Positions 44,223 through 55,235 of a stretch of 64,000 bases of DNA are shown here, one piece after another; within the stretch, counting starts at the first letter, position 1; each line of letters starts with the position of its first letter. Origin of the DNA: Protopterus annectens. Lineage: Eukaryota > Chordata > Ceratodontiformes > Protopteridae. The translations under genes were made by a program, and so were the position numbers. Location of the stretch: assembly GCF_019279795.1 (NCBI RefSeq), contig NC_056748.1:610994070-611058069 (forward strand), in the 5' to 3' direction. The notes under the pieces were generated by a model. It made no database searches. It was given only the letters and a program-made list of their open reading frames with translations, and was not told the origin of the DNA.

Positions 44223-44930
44223 CTCAGTATGCGAGATATCAACACACAGACACAGACACACCTGCATGCATACACAGAGCACTACTAAGTGAGCCTAATA
44301 TTACTATTACTATCAAGACTATTAAAGGTATTGTTAATACACACTCACCAGCATGGATAGGCTGCATTGCTGTTACACCGGAGAGACCTGCAGAAGTGAG
44401 GAAATTAATGTCGGTGGGCACAACTGTGCCATTGTTACTGAGTATGATACAGGTCAGTAGTACAACAGTTGCCTTTCACAGGTCAGCTGCTGATATTGAG
44501 AATATCACACTTGCACATTAAATACTATGATGACAACTACAAACCAAGGACACACCTCACACAAGCATTAACTACCAGTGTACACAACAGTCAACTATAC
44601 ATAGGGCATATTACCTGAACGCTATTAGTCTTGGTGCTGTGTGGCTCCAGCCTCCATCATAATGCAGGTCTGCTGCTGTTGTTGTTGGTGGGCAGGAGCC
44701 ACAACACTTATGAGTAGTCCCTCCAGTCTGGTGAGAAGGGGATGTGTAGCCACCCCACCACCTGTGGCAACCTGTTGCCTGTGGATATCCGACGCACGCT
44801 GACGGACATTTCTGATTAAATCACTGCAGTGATGTCGTACCTGCTCATATGTCCTATTATGCATGCCTATGTCATTTACCTGACGGACCAGGTCTTGCCA
44901 CAGTGCAGCCCTCTCCTGCTGATTCTGGCT

Positions 44931-45001
44931 GGTGCGGGAAAAGAGTATTGCATAATCCCACACCATGGTGCGGGAAAAGAGTATTGCATAATCCCGCACC
45001 A
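44931..45001. repeat. 36-bp in-frame duplication inside the Myb-like domain
   Basis: Two direct copies, 44931-44966 and 44967-45001, of GGTGCGGGAAAAGAGTATTG and following bases. Each copy is itself an imperfect inverted repeat (GGTGCGGG ... CCCGCACC). Being a multiple of three, it repeats the peptide DYAILFSRT without shifting the frame. Confidence 0.92.
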
Positions 45002-45062
45002 GGCTCTGGTGTATTTCCTCATCCTCAGCTGCAGAGTATGCTGGATTGCGCTGGTGAGCCAT

Positions 45063-45329
45063 GGTCCTGCAAAAGGAAATAAAATGATATCAGCAAAATA
45101 TGTCAGCAGAATTTGGCACACATACTACACATGCTACTCGACTGTTGTGATACAACATATCTCACATATATAGCATCTGTCTGTCTATTGGTGGATACAC
45201 ATGTAAATGGCCAGGTATCAGTGCTCAGCCAACAACTGTGCAACAGTACCTGGCACACTCCATACGACATACTACCACACCCCAGCAGTCAGAACACTGA
45301 TTCAGGTCCAAAGCACCTCCTCACTCTGG
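45063..45329. other. upstream of accessory gene, no recognisable feature
   Basis: Lies 5' of the minus-strand accessory gene, so would hold its promoter; no TATA or other site could be assigned. Confidence 0.3.
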
Positions 45330-46225
45330 GGGTTTGTATCGAGGTACTATATGGGGTACATCATCAACTACTGTGATCTGACCACAAACTAATTGCCCTG
45401 GATATACATATCCCACCTCCACCACCAGCACAAACGACTACAGTGAATAACATTTCAAATGCAAACTTTACACTTCGTAAGACTGAGATGGTATCCTTTA
45501 AGCCCACTGGGCCAGTGGAAGCCACAACACACAATGCTGACTCCTTCAAAAATGATTTCTACGGACATCTCCGAGAATGCATGGATCATGCAATCCCATA
45601 TAAGACCAAGACACTCTCCACAAAGGGAAAGCATCCTGTCTGGTGGACCCCAGCCATAGACAGATTGTATAACAAAAGATGGAAGCTACTGCAAGACAGA
45701 GCATAATTCCATAAAGGGAAGGCATGTCTGATCAGCACTAGTAAAGAGCTATGTTCTCTCATACAAACATCCATGGGCAACTTTGAGAGGGAAATCACCG
45801 GGGACACTACAGATAACCACAAGGCCTTCTTCAGTTATGTTAGAAACCTGGTCAGACACCCTCCAATATGCTCATAGTTAGTACACAACAACAAATATTT
45901 CACTGAACCCACAGATATTGGCAACATTGTGGCAGACAGGTTCAGTGCAAGTTTCCCCCTCCCTCTCCCCCAAACTAATACATACGTATCCCAGCTGAAT
46001 GTAACCTCCCTGTCATCACAGATGTCCAGGTGAGAGCCGCCCTCAGAAAAGCTAAAAACACAGCATCAATGGGACCTGATGGTATCCCCGGTTGCATGCT
46101 ACATGAACTCCAAGTGGAGCTAAACACACATATAGAAGTGCTATGTTACACTAGCCTGACTACAGGATATGTACCTGTACATTGGCGTACAGCAACAGTG
46201 GTTCCACTCCACAAAGGAGGCACCT
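45330..46225 (+). pseudogene. CR1 LINE copy D, endonuclease end to RT start
   Basis: Plus strand. 45370-45420 encodes the SDH-type end of the endonuclease (DHKLIALDIHIPPPPPA, across frame breaks). 45443-45706 is the ORF2 linker: FKPTGPVEATTHNADSFKND and HPVWWTPAIDRLYNKRWKLL. 45707-46020 continues with GNFEREITGDTTDNHKAF and the YVRNLVRHPPIC-type block. 46030-46225 gives RKAKNTASMGPDGIPGCMLH and YVPVHWRTATVVPLHKGG, the start of RT, where copy D ends in the AATAC repeat. 5'-truncated and cut before RT motif A. The linker is the best preserved in the window. Confidence 0.82.
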
Positions 46226-46300
46226 CTACATACCAATACAATACAACACAACACAATACAATACATTACAATACAATACAATACAATACAATATGCTATT
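46226..46300. repeat. (AATAC)n-type microsatellite
   Basis: Irregular pentamer array with AATAC/AACAC words, directly following RT coding of CR1 D at the PLHKGG codons. It marks the end of that copy. Confidence 0.9.
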
Positions 46301-46439
46301 GCCCCTGGGACTACAGCAGCATACTGTTCTGCTACCCTGACACATGTGATGTGATGTTACCTGCTACTGTCAAACAGTTACACAGGGTGACTCATATGGC
46401 ATATTACCTATCTGACTAACATTCAGCAGGGGTATGTGT

Positions 46440-47110
46440 GACATGTACTCATGGGGAGTCTTGCTTCTTAAAGCTGTGTGTTTTATTGCAGGGTATGTCT
46501 TATCTGTGGGTAGGAACCTGTACCTCCACCATGTGCTCTCTACTACGGTGTTAAGGACGACACACATCGGTCATTTAGGTTGTGGATGGTGTGAGGTGTT
46601 ACTATGGTTGTTGGACATCTGTCATGGGTGTGACTTAAGTATGTAAATCCAGGAGTGGTAACCTCTATGTGGGTAGTATGTGTGTACTCTTGGTGTTGTC
46701 AGTCACTGTGCATTGGTAATGTGTTTGAGTGCATTGTCACAGTGTTGTACATGTCACTGTGTCCTTCTCCATATCTGTAGCTGTCATGTGAGGTACATAC
46801 CGTGGCAGCCATTGTGTGGTGTGGAGGGATACACTGACCTACATGTCCATAGCTGACACACCATGTCTGCTGACACATACCATGTGCAGGTATTCCAGGA
46901 ATAGTGTGCCACTGTGACTATCATTGGGGGGACTATTGTACACATTTATGACCCTGTTCACCCCTGACACATGCAGTGGTGGGCAGCCAATCACATATCT
47001 GGTGGTTACTGGTGTAGGTGATTTGAAATGGGGTATGGTACTCCAGTTTCTACACTGGTGTTCACTCCATGCCTTTGTCACCAGGCACCTGTTGCAATAC
47101 ATCTGTACAC
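46440..47110 (-). pseudogene. CR1 fragment I, decayed RT C-terminal region
   Basis: Minus-strand CR1 sequence found by comparison with copy A: GTAGGAACCTGTACCTCCAC corresponds to CAGGAATCTATCCCTCCAGT at 6479, and ATGTGAGGTACATACCGTGG at 46788 to TTGTGAGGTACATACCAAAA at 6760. No frame survives. The part above 46870 resembles endonuclease sequence only weakly. Confidence 0.55.
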
Positions 47111-47139
47111 ATGTGCCTCACTCAGAATATATATACATC

Positions 47140-47143
47140 TCTG

Positions 47144-47174
<31 letters not shown>

Positions 47175-47183
47175 CTGTATGTA

Positions 47184-47277
<94 letters not shown>

Positions 47278-47280
47278 TGT

Positions 47281-47320
<40 letters not shown>

Positions 47321-47585
47321 ATGTACATATATTGCTATAGATATGGAGAGAGGGGGGGAGTGTGACAGAGAGGGGGTGAGAGTGACAGAGGGGGTGGGAC
47401 AGGGGGAGTGTGAGATCATCATATACAGTCATATCTGTAGATAGTCAGATCTGTCTGTCTATGTATATGTATCTACATATATCTATATCTGTATGTGTGT
47501 ATTACATATATATATATGTTTCTACATATTCTATCTACATATATCTATGTATTCCTACATCCCTCTCTATCTATGTATACCTATA

Positions 47586-47645
<60 letters not shown>

Positions 47646-47660
47646 TACACATACATACAT
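47140..47660. repeat. AT/TATG microsatellite
   Basis: Long alternating (AT)n runs at 47155-47320 and 47587-47650, separated by a GA-rich purine segment (about 47343-47412) and TATC/TATG variants. The Tyr/Ile-rich open frames in all frames here are products of the repeat and are not genes. Confidence 0.95.
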
Positions 47661-49639
47661 ATATTGACATACATGCATATCCATATGATAGGTATATCAA
47701 CATGTTTGTTTACAAAACTGTATATACACACTAACATACTGCTAAACATACATAACTGTGAAACCTACTTTGTACATTGCACTACAACCTACATTCAACC
47801 TACATTGATATGTGCACATAGATGCCCTCACATACATATGTATGTACAGCCTTCACTGATAGTTGCTGTATGTCCCCTGCCCTATGCACATCTTCATATA
47901 CATATGGATACAGACCAATGACACATATGGAGGGTTCACAATATGTAGACTTTTAAAGTATTACTTTACATTACCTGTGTTTGTCACAGCTGCTTGTGTT
48001 GCCTTTTGGTTTGGTGTCCTGCTGCTGCTCCAGATGACAGATGTCAGCTTTCTAGCAGGTTTTGTGGAGTGTTTTTGTTTGTGTATGTTTTTTTTTTCTC
48101 TCTCTCTCTCTCTTCCTACCTCCAGAGGGTGCAATGAAAGTATTGCATGTGTGGACTGGGAGTACAGCATGCTTTTGTAGGTATCTGCATATGTCTATGT
48201 GATGGCCTCTGCACCAATTGTTAGCCAGCATTTGCTAATTGCATGCAGCCAGTTGTGTACTGATTGCAGTTCTCACTGTGATTCCAGGACAGTGCTATAA
48301 AAAGGTATGTGAGATAGGCGTAGCCCTTTCAGAGTTTAAGGGCAGGGACCATGCTGGTATGCTGTGGACACTGTTCTGTGAGTGTAAAGGTTAGTATCTC
48401 TCTCATATTTCTGGCAGTGTTGTATATTAATATTTCTCCATTCATGTCTCCAGTTTCCTGTACTAAGTGTGTATGTACACTGACACCTAAGACTACTACT
48501 ACTGTTAATGTGGGTGTGTGTGCTTTCGTGTGGGACATGTGGTGTAACTGGTATATAGCAGTGCCTCTTGCACTTTGTTGCTATGGCTTCAATATTTGCC
48601 CTTTACATTCACTACTTGTATGCCTGCTAGGTGTCTTGACTGTAGTGTGTTGCTGTGGCTTTCCTATTTTTCATGTACATTCACACCTTGGAATGCTTGC
48701 TATATCTGCTAGGGTGTTACTGCATGCAGTGTGGTCTGGCCATGGTGTGGTCCTTGACATCTATTAGGGTATTTGAGTATGCTGCTGAGCAGGCCCCAGA
48801 GACTCTCAGGTGCATCTTTTATCTGCCTCATGGAATGGTACATATCAGTGGGGTACACCCATTAAATTGTCTGGTATTCTGCAGTTGTGACTGTGGGTTA
48901 ACATGAGCATATGTATTACTACACTATTTCCGATGTGCAAGTGGTGCATACTTTCAGTACTTCATAGTTAGCATTGCATGTGTTGTAACACCTTTCTGCC
49001 TACTGTTTGTACATTTCACAGGGAGTCTGTGGGGCATCCCTGTGACTCAGTCACTGTTGCTATGTCTAGGCTCTTAACTATTCAAATATGGCAGTGTCAG
49101 ACCTCTCAAGTGTACAGATATTTGCAGGATGTCCACATTTTTGCCTCGTATTTTGGTCCATATCTCATAAACAGCTTTTTCTGGCAAATCACTCAGGGCT
49201 CAAGTCAGACTATAGGGACACACATTTCAGTTTCAGACTTCATACCTTTCCAAACATCCAACATAATGCAAAACCTGTTACTCTCTCAACTGTCTAAGTT
49301 TGTTGGAGCAATATTTGGAATGTGTCCCTGTTTTTGGGCCTTTGCTCCACATTTTTTATTACTTAGTCTGGATGTGTTGCTGTAAGAGGTTGTGAGGTAT
49401 GGGCAGTGATTATCCTGCTGTGAGTATGTGTGTGGCTTGCAAGGTGCTACAGCGACATTATTACCTAATAGCTACCAACTAGCATGGCTGTTTCTGTTCA
49501 CACACTACTATTATAGAAATCCACTACATTTGACAGTAAATATACATGACATGCTTTGTGTATTATACATCCTATATTCCCTTTACATTCATTCCTACTA
49601 TTGCATGATATATTTATTGTAGCACAATGTTCCTATATA
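47661..49639. other. no recognisable gene
   Basis: About 2 kb of unassigned sequence. Contains a poly-T then (CT)n run at 48088-48113. Open frames (for example 48351-48767, Cys/Val-rich) show no known motif and no homology to other parts of the window that I can see. Confidence 0.4.
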
Positions 49640-49740
49640 ACAGTCATGGCTTAGTGGTAAGTCATGCAGACTATTGTTTCCAAGGTCCTGGGTTCGGGAC
49701 TGACAGTGGGATTTTATTTTGCTTTTGAGCAGACTACAGG
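49640..49740 (+). repeat. tRNA-like SINE head
   Basis: CATGGCTTAGTGGTAAGTCA contains a consensus Pol III box A (TGGCNNAGTGG), and CCTGGGTTCGGGACTG 45 bp later is a box B. Spacing is that of a tRNA. Acceptor-stem pairing is absent, so a tRNA-derived retroposon rather than a tRNA gene. Closely related to the copy at 52665. Confidence 0.7.
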
Positions 49741-49763
49741 CCTGAATATTCAGAGTGACTAAG

Positions 49764-49870
49764 GCACTTTTAAGCAGTTGTAACCGGGTTAGCGCTGGTT
49801 TGCACGGAGCTCACACATGCGCACTGGCGTTCAGCTCCACGCACACCCGCTTACAACTGCTTAAAAGTGC
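49764..49870. repeat. perfect 20-bp inverted repeat around a GC-rich loop
   Basis: GCACTTTTAAGCAGTTGTAA at 49764-49783 and its exact reverse complement at 49851-49870, with 67 bp between. The arms continue with partial pairing (CCGGGTT / AACCC-like). It is flanked by CTGAATATTCAG at 49742-49753, itself a palindrome. Possibly the end of a Harbinger-type transposon or a foldback MITE. Confidence 0.85.
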
Positions 49871-50399
49871 TGACTCTTGCGCACACCCGCGCTAATTTCT
49901 TTGAAAGAAATGAAAATGGGGAGACAGGAAAGTGGTGAAAAAGGGGTCACAAAGAGGGTAAGACAATAGGGAAACAAGCTCGGGTTTTGCAGGAGGGATG
50001 TAGGTAAGGCCCATAGCTGCCCATTTCCTCATCAGCAACAGCTGTGCATATGTTTGTAATTTGGTGTGACATTTGAAACCTTCCACCCCTGAGAGAGGTG
50101 TAAGGACAACAATAATACTTGTTGTACAGCCAATTGTAATTGACAGTTTCCATGTCCAGCAGACATGTGTGCGAAATGGGCAGCTATGTATGGGGCATAA
50201 TTTTTTTGTGGGTACTTTTTTTTTTTTTCAGGTGAGAGTGGTATGTCAGGTACAGGAAGTCGGTATAGCTGGGGAGGTAGGTTGGGTAGGTTAACAGACA
50301 AGACAAACAAGACGCATACAGGGGCGGTGTATGACACATGTGGGGGGGTTACACAATTGATGGGGACGGATGTTTGGATATCTAGAGCCCATGAGCCCA
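49871..50399. other. 3' side of the second Harbinger accessory gene
   Basis: No separate gene recognised. A minus-strand frame runs through from the accessory gene (PPQLYRLPVPDIPLSPEKK at about 50220-50290) and may be its C-terminus or readthrough. Ends near a T16 run at 50214-50229. Confidence 0.35.
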
Positions 50400-52464
50400 C
50401 AGATGGCAACAGTGGAACTGATATCCCCACCCATGGGCAGTTGCCACTGTGCCTTCTCTGCCCAGGACGGGGCTGTGCTGGGGGCTGTGTAGGCCAGGCA
50501 GCAGGCACGCCTGTTAGTTGTGCCACCCATGCCTCAAGCTGGCGTAGGGGCCCAAGAACAGCGTCCCGGATCTCCCTACGCACCACAGTCCGGACATTAC
50601 GGAGGGTGAGTGGATGTTCTCCTCCGGCCACACTTGCAGAGGGGAGACGAGCCCCATCCTCTGCAGCGCTTCCACCCGCAGGTGGCACAGGGCCACCGAA
50701 GGACGGTCCGGCCTGGGCACTACTGCCAGGTGCACTCGTCAGCTGAGGAGGGAGAGGTGGGTCCGTTGGAACCCGCCTTCCCTGTCGTCCTATGTTTTGC
50801 ATTATGTTATGACAGTTTGGGTTAGTAACGTACAATACCATTCACAATTAGTTGTAACAGAATGCATTAGTATTCCCATTAACCAAACACCCAGATATTC
50901 AAACCATTGAACAGCAAGCATAACACATGCATAATTTGAACAGCAATACACAGTCCAACAACATGCAGGGTTGATTGATGGCAACAGGCCATCAGGTTTG
51001 GATGTATGAACAGGGCAGATGCATCAACGTACATGCAAATATGTATGTACCAACAGGACAAATGCCCAGGGGTGTTAATTGTGATTGCACATACCAATTG
51101 CACGTGGAATGGATTATATGTGGTTATAGGGTAGGGTGAAGAAAATTTAATTAACAACTTCAAATACCAATACATATGCTGTACATTTCTAATAGCTGCA
51201 GATATATACACACTACAGTTCTGCCTACAGTTTCCTATGTGATAACTACTTCAGGTTGGTGATAGGAATGTTACTGCTACATCAATATACATTTTCATTT
51301 TTATTCATACACATTCATATCTGGCTCTGTTCAGCTACATCATCCTGCTTTATATAGCGATAGACAACTGTGGATGTTTGGTATTTCAGACAACCATACT
51401 ATCTGCATATTGCAGACTGAGAGCAACATATCCAGATTTTGGGACACACATTCCAGCTGCGGTACCGTTTTCAACACATGTTACTGTTTGGTTCTGCCTG
51501 TCACATTCATTTCATTCTGTACTGACTGCAGTATACTTTATTCAGGAGTTATTACTACTTTATTGGTGGATTCATAACTCTTTCTCACACTCTCTCACTT
51601 GTTTTATTTTTACAATTCAGGATGGAACTTAATTCTAGGCTTTATTGACATGTTTTACCTGTAGTTATAACAATCCTTTCCAACAGTCTCACTTCTGTCA
51701 TGTTTCTGTATTTCAACAGGGATATATTTCACACATGTGTTTTACTCAGCTTCTGCAGCTGTACTTTTCAGCCTGCTGCAGGTTATGTACTGTTATATTA
51801 CAGGTGGGACATCTTTATTTCAGACTTGTTTAATTTTTATGTTTGGATTACAGGCTGCATCACACTTTTGTAATCAAGCAATACTTGCAAACCCTCTTAC
51901 ACTGTTACTTGCACATTTTATTAATTAGTGACTACACTGCACTCTTTTGCTAACTGTCATACTTATATATTTATTTACAGTTACAGGGAGAGAATTACTG
52001 ACCTGCCTGGTGATGCAACCATGCCAGCCTATCGCCATAGGCTCTACGGTTCGCAGAACGGACACCTGCAGCTGTAATATAAATAAAGTAATATTGGAAT
52101 ACACATCTCCATAATATCAGCTAGGTTAATTTCTTACATAAATAATTACATGTAACTTACTCAGTAGTGGGGCGTTGGGCATTTGCCGGGCCTCCTGGAT
52201 CCAACGGTTCATTTGGTCCTGCTTCCGTCTCTTCAGGTCCACATGGTGGTGACGGACCTGCTCACCAGTCCTTGGTATCCCTGTGGCACTGGTGAGATCA
52301 TGAGCCAACCGGTCCCATGCCTCAGCCCTATGTGCTCCCCACAGGACCTGGCCCTGCATGAGTTGGGCCTCATGATTGTGGACAAGGAGCCAAACCATAT
52401 ATTTGGACTCCTCAATGCCCCACCTCTGTGCTTGGAAGCAACTACCCTCACCTACACCTGACAT
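50400..52464 (-). pseudogene. second Harbinger accessory gene, trihelix type
   Basis: Minus-strand gene in three exons. Exon 1 (52464 to about 52162): AQRWGIEESKYMVWLLVHNH, AEAWDRLAHDLTSATG and TGEQVRHHHVDLKRRKQDQM are the three helices of a Myb/trihelix DNA-binding domain, ending at a donor GTAAGTTAC. Mini-exon about 52074-52004 sits between TTATATTACAG and GTCAGTAAT. The last exon starts near 50800 (GRQGRRVPTDPPLPP): Pro/Ala/Gly-rich, then LTLRNVRTVVRREIRDAVLG and PLRQLEAWVAQLTG, a helical segment like the C-terminal segment of the accessory gene at 43390. No transposase is visible nearby. Exons have no internal stops, so the gene may be recently active or intact, but phase across exons was not verified. 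Confidence 0.65.
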
Positions 52465-52664
52465 TCTGGCTGCAAGTCGGTTCTACAATCGGTTATGCTG
52501 TGTATTCCCACCTATGGGGCTTATATATGCCATTTTTCCCGCACTTATCTGTGATTGGCCATTTTGGAATTGTATCAGCTTCACAAAACCTGCTTTGTCG
52601 TGCTCCTCTTTCTATTAATTCCTTTCATTCCTGTATATATGCTATTACTGCATTTCTAAGTGCA

Positions 52665-52735
52665 ACTGTCATGGCTTAGTGGTTCAGTACCTTGACTATG
52701 GTGCATGGTATCCTGGGTTCGAAACTGGCCATTGC
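52665..52735 (+). repeat. tRNA-like SINE head
   Basis: CATGGCTTAGTGGTTCAGTA (box A) and TATCCTGGGTTCGAAACTGG (box B) with tRNA-like spacing. Same family and orientation as 49640; the two bracket the second accessory gene. Confidence 0.7.
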
Positions 52736-52904
52736 TTTTTATATTTTATGACTGTCTACACAGGCTAGGAGGTGTGTCTGTGTAAAGGCAGTTTTGATAC
52801 AGCTTGCTCAACGTTGCCCGTCGGTTAGCTTGTTGGCGCGGTGCGCAGCTCTGCGCAAATGGATCACGCTGGTTTACGCGTGGTTTGGCTGTCAGCACGC
52901 ATAT

Positions 52905-53090
52905 TATGCTTAGCTCAGCTATGGGCACACAGTTTCAGCGTGTTAAAACACTGCTCAACCCCGGGCACTCATTTTACACCTGTTAAACCACTGCTCACCT
53001 CAGGCACTCATTTTATACCTGTTAAAACATTGCTCACCTACAGGCAGATGTACTCAACTTGTTAGACTGTAGCTCAGCTATAGGCACATC
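52905..53090. repeat. ~40-bp tandem repeat, about four units
   Basis: Units begin GTTAAAACACTGCTCA (52942), GTTAAACCACTGCTCA (52982), GTTAAAACATTGCTCA (53021) and GTTAGACTGTAGCTCA (53061), each followed by GGCACTCATTTTA-like sequence. Upstream GC-rich GCGCAGCTCTGCGC adds to a subterminal look. Upstream of the minus-strand Harbinger accessory gene. Confidence 0.85.
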
Positions 53091-53249
53091 TGACATTTTT
53101 TTTTTTTTTTTTATTATCTCACATTTCTTCAAAATACATGGCCCATTTCATTACATTTTACATAAAATATAATTTTATATGTGTACATATAGGTCAGGGA
53201 CTTGTTTCGTGCTTATTTCACTGAAAATAAAAATTGATGTTGTGGGGGC

Positions 53250-53330
53250 TCCAACCATGACTGCCTGCTCTTCAGCCAATGTCTCTACCGCTACGCTATT
53301 GCTTCTTGGCTGACTTTGCATATTTAGTTC
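53250..53330 (-). repeat. tRNA-like SINE head, minus strand
   Basis: Read in reverse: AATAGCGTAGCGGTAGAGAC resembles box A, and CAGTCATGGTTGGAGCCCCC resembles box B, about 45 bp apart. Weaker than the two plus-strand copies. Confidence 0.5.
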
Positions 53331-54439
53331 TTATATGCTTTTCCACTGACTGCTAACTGTAGCTAAGCTACGGGCACGCCCGCGCAAACGAGCGCACTCA
53401 CGGACAAACATATTTGCAATTTAAAAAAAAATTATAAGATGTTAATTTCTACATTTTATGTTCGTAGTCTGTGGGGGCATGTGTTGTGTTGTGTTTATTC
53501 ACATTTACACGGGCTCTGTCATGGGGGTTTACTTTCGGGACTTTTACTCTTCTGGGGTCGTGTCCGTTTGCAGGGCTCGGCCTATGGACACGCCCCCTGC
53601 TGTCTTCCATGGACCGTGTTAGCCTTAGGTGTGATTCAGCATGCTCTCATGCATATGCATGACATGCTGACATCACACCGTTTAACTGCAGCCTCCGTGT
53701 AAGCCTTGTAACTCTTACATGGAGGCTTCGTGAATCCTGCCCAATGTCTTGTACTTTTTCAGTAGCATTTACTGTTCACAAAATACTCATTTTGTTTGGC
53801 TTATGTTTTTGTTTTTCTTTCCTTCAGAAAATATTTGGGAATCTGGGGATGTATGTAAACTGTGAGATATGTCACATCCAAGGTGTCAGGTGGTTGGAAT
53901 GAACTGCTAATTATATGTGTTGTGTGGCAAGGGAACGTAGCCTGCATTTCTGATGCACAATATCAATAAAAATGACAAATTAAAATTTTAATGCAAATTG
54001 GTGGGGGGAAAAGCATTCATTTGTGCTGCATTTGCATTCATTGTAGCACCTCCTGGAGTGGCACATAGTGTATAGATACCACTTTGCCATGTTGTACTTT
54101 ATTTTACTTATAAAATTAATGCTGCACTGACCAGTTTGAAACAAGCAGCTAACAACTTTTATGTTTTGCCATCAAATCCGTGGATTAAATTGGGTAAAAT
54201 GTCCTTAAAATGTTTATATGAAATCAAAACTGGCAGACATCAGTATTTATTTCCCTTTACCCCTTGTCTCATGCCTGTTTACACTGGTGGACTGTAATGA
54301 TGACAGTTCTATTGACTTTTTATGGTACAAAAGTTCTGATGTGATTATTTTATTTAATTTCTTGCTGAAAATGAAAGATTAATTATATTAAGCAAACACT
54401 TAAATGGATGCTGTATTATCAAGCATTAAATGTAAGATC
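53331..54439. other. no recognisable gene
   Basis: GC-rich to 53740 (CACGCCCGCGCAAACGAGCG, and CAGGATTCACGAAGCCTCC in reverse at about 53723-53741, a Harbinger-like end sequence), then AT-rich. No coding motif. Confidence 0.4.
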
Positions 54440-55015
54440 TGATGTTGTCAAACTTCATTCCATCCTTGACAGATGGGCTTGGTTCCGATATCAGAACCAA
54501 CTTGGCCATTACTACAGCTCGTGCCAGCCAAAAACTCTTAAGCTTTACCTCTAACCAGAATCCCTCTCTGTCAGTTACCTCAGATCTCATTTGCCGCTTT
54601 CAGAAACTGTCATGTTGAGCTATTACTTTTGAGCAGTACTAGGTTTAGGTAAAATGTTTGTCCTTTCCTTGCAGCTTCTATCCATATTTTCCTGTCTTAC
54701 TTTTTTTTAAACTTAGTGTACTTCTAATCATATTATCATCGATACCTTTACCTTTTTACCTTTGTGTACTTTCCCACTATAATTGTTGATAGTTTCCCTC
54801 TCTCTCTCTCGTGTCGTTTATCTTAAATATAAAATTTTAAGTATAAAATATTATCTCTTCTGTTCACACTTTCTCTGTCCCTTGTGAAGTGAGACTTCCT
54901 TAACAATTTCTCTAAAACTGTTTTCACTGCTTGTCATGGCTGACCCTCTGGTTTCAAAAATGCCAGAAGTGTGGCCATAAAATTCCCCTGTCAGATTTTC
55001 ACACACTATCCCTTG
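54440..55015 (+). mobile_element. DIRS relic, 5' terminal repeat to gag start
   Basis: Degenerate left end of a DIRS element aligning with 57565-58160 of copy 3: ACAGATGGGCTTGGTTCCGA corresponds to the GATGGGTTCGGAGCCGA region, TCAGATCTCATTTGCCGC to CAGATCTCGTTTGCCGC, and the sequence at 54955-55010 to the gag start (Cys codons of KKCxKC recognisable after one indel). It stops at about 55015. No other part of the element is present. Confidence 0.75.
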
Positions 55016-55235
55016 GATTCATGAAGCTCGGCGCACCGACCGTGCGGCGTAGAGATGGCACAGTAGCACCATATGCATATTAATGAAGGCGCGCTGTCGC
55101 CACATCCACGTGCATAGGAAATGTGCGCGAGTGCATGGGGCGTGTCGAAGCACCGCACAGAGGTGTGGACATGTGGGCTGTTTACGTGCAACCTAAAATG
55201 CTGAATATTACAGCCTGCCTCCAATAGTAATCACA
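55016..55235. other. GC-rich segment, possible DNA-transposon end
   Basis: Starts TTGGATTCATGAAGCTCGGC and is rich in CGCGC words to 55170. GGATTCATGAAGC-type starts are common in Harbinger ends, and a similar word occurs in reverse at 53723-53741. No partner inverted repeat was confirmed. Confidence 0.35.

Larger units (their letters stand above)
43390..45062 (-). pseudogene. Harbinger Myb/SANT-like accessory gene
   Basis: Spliced accessory gene of a Harbinger transposon; such proteins bind transposon ends and assist the transposase. Exon 1 (45062 to about 44640): MAHQRNPAYSAAEDEEIHQS, RAALWQDLVRQVNDIG and RTYEQVRHHCSDLIRNVRQR form a Myb/SANT-like trihelix domain, then a Gln stretch. Mini-exon about 44388-44350 (GLSGVTAMQPIHAG) lies between an acceptor (CACTTCTGCAG) and a donor (GTGAGTGTG). 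The last exon starts after TTTCCCTCCCACAG at about 44070: GSGAALVSCSREPESGAPG and ILPIHPSSPMSLGDGQDTV, with a frameshift near 43800, then MSRGSHGSIHGRTAPV and RNFTDVIDRHCGDILDQF to a stop near 43396. The exon 1 frame ends in a stop before a clear donor, so the gene is probably dead. Confidence 0.65.

Noticed and set aside
47028..47667. Several open frames of 65-140 codons rich in Ile and Tyr on both strands
   Set aside because: They are translations of the (AT)n/TATG microsatellite; all frames are open because the repeat has no stops in that phase.
48351..48767. A 138-codon Cys/Val-rich frame
   Set aside because: No domain, no splice or promoter context, no paralog in the window; length is compatible with chance at this composition.
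49640..49740. A functional tRNA gene
   Set aside because: Box A and box B are good but the acceptor and anticodon stems do not pair, and a sister copy with the same head lies at 52665, so a SINE is more likely.
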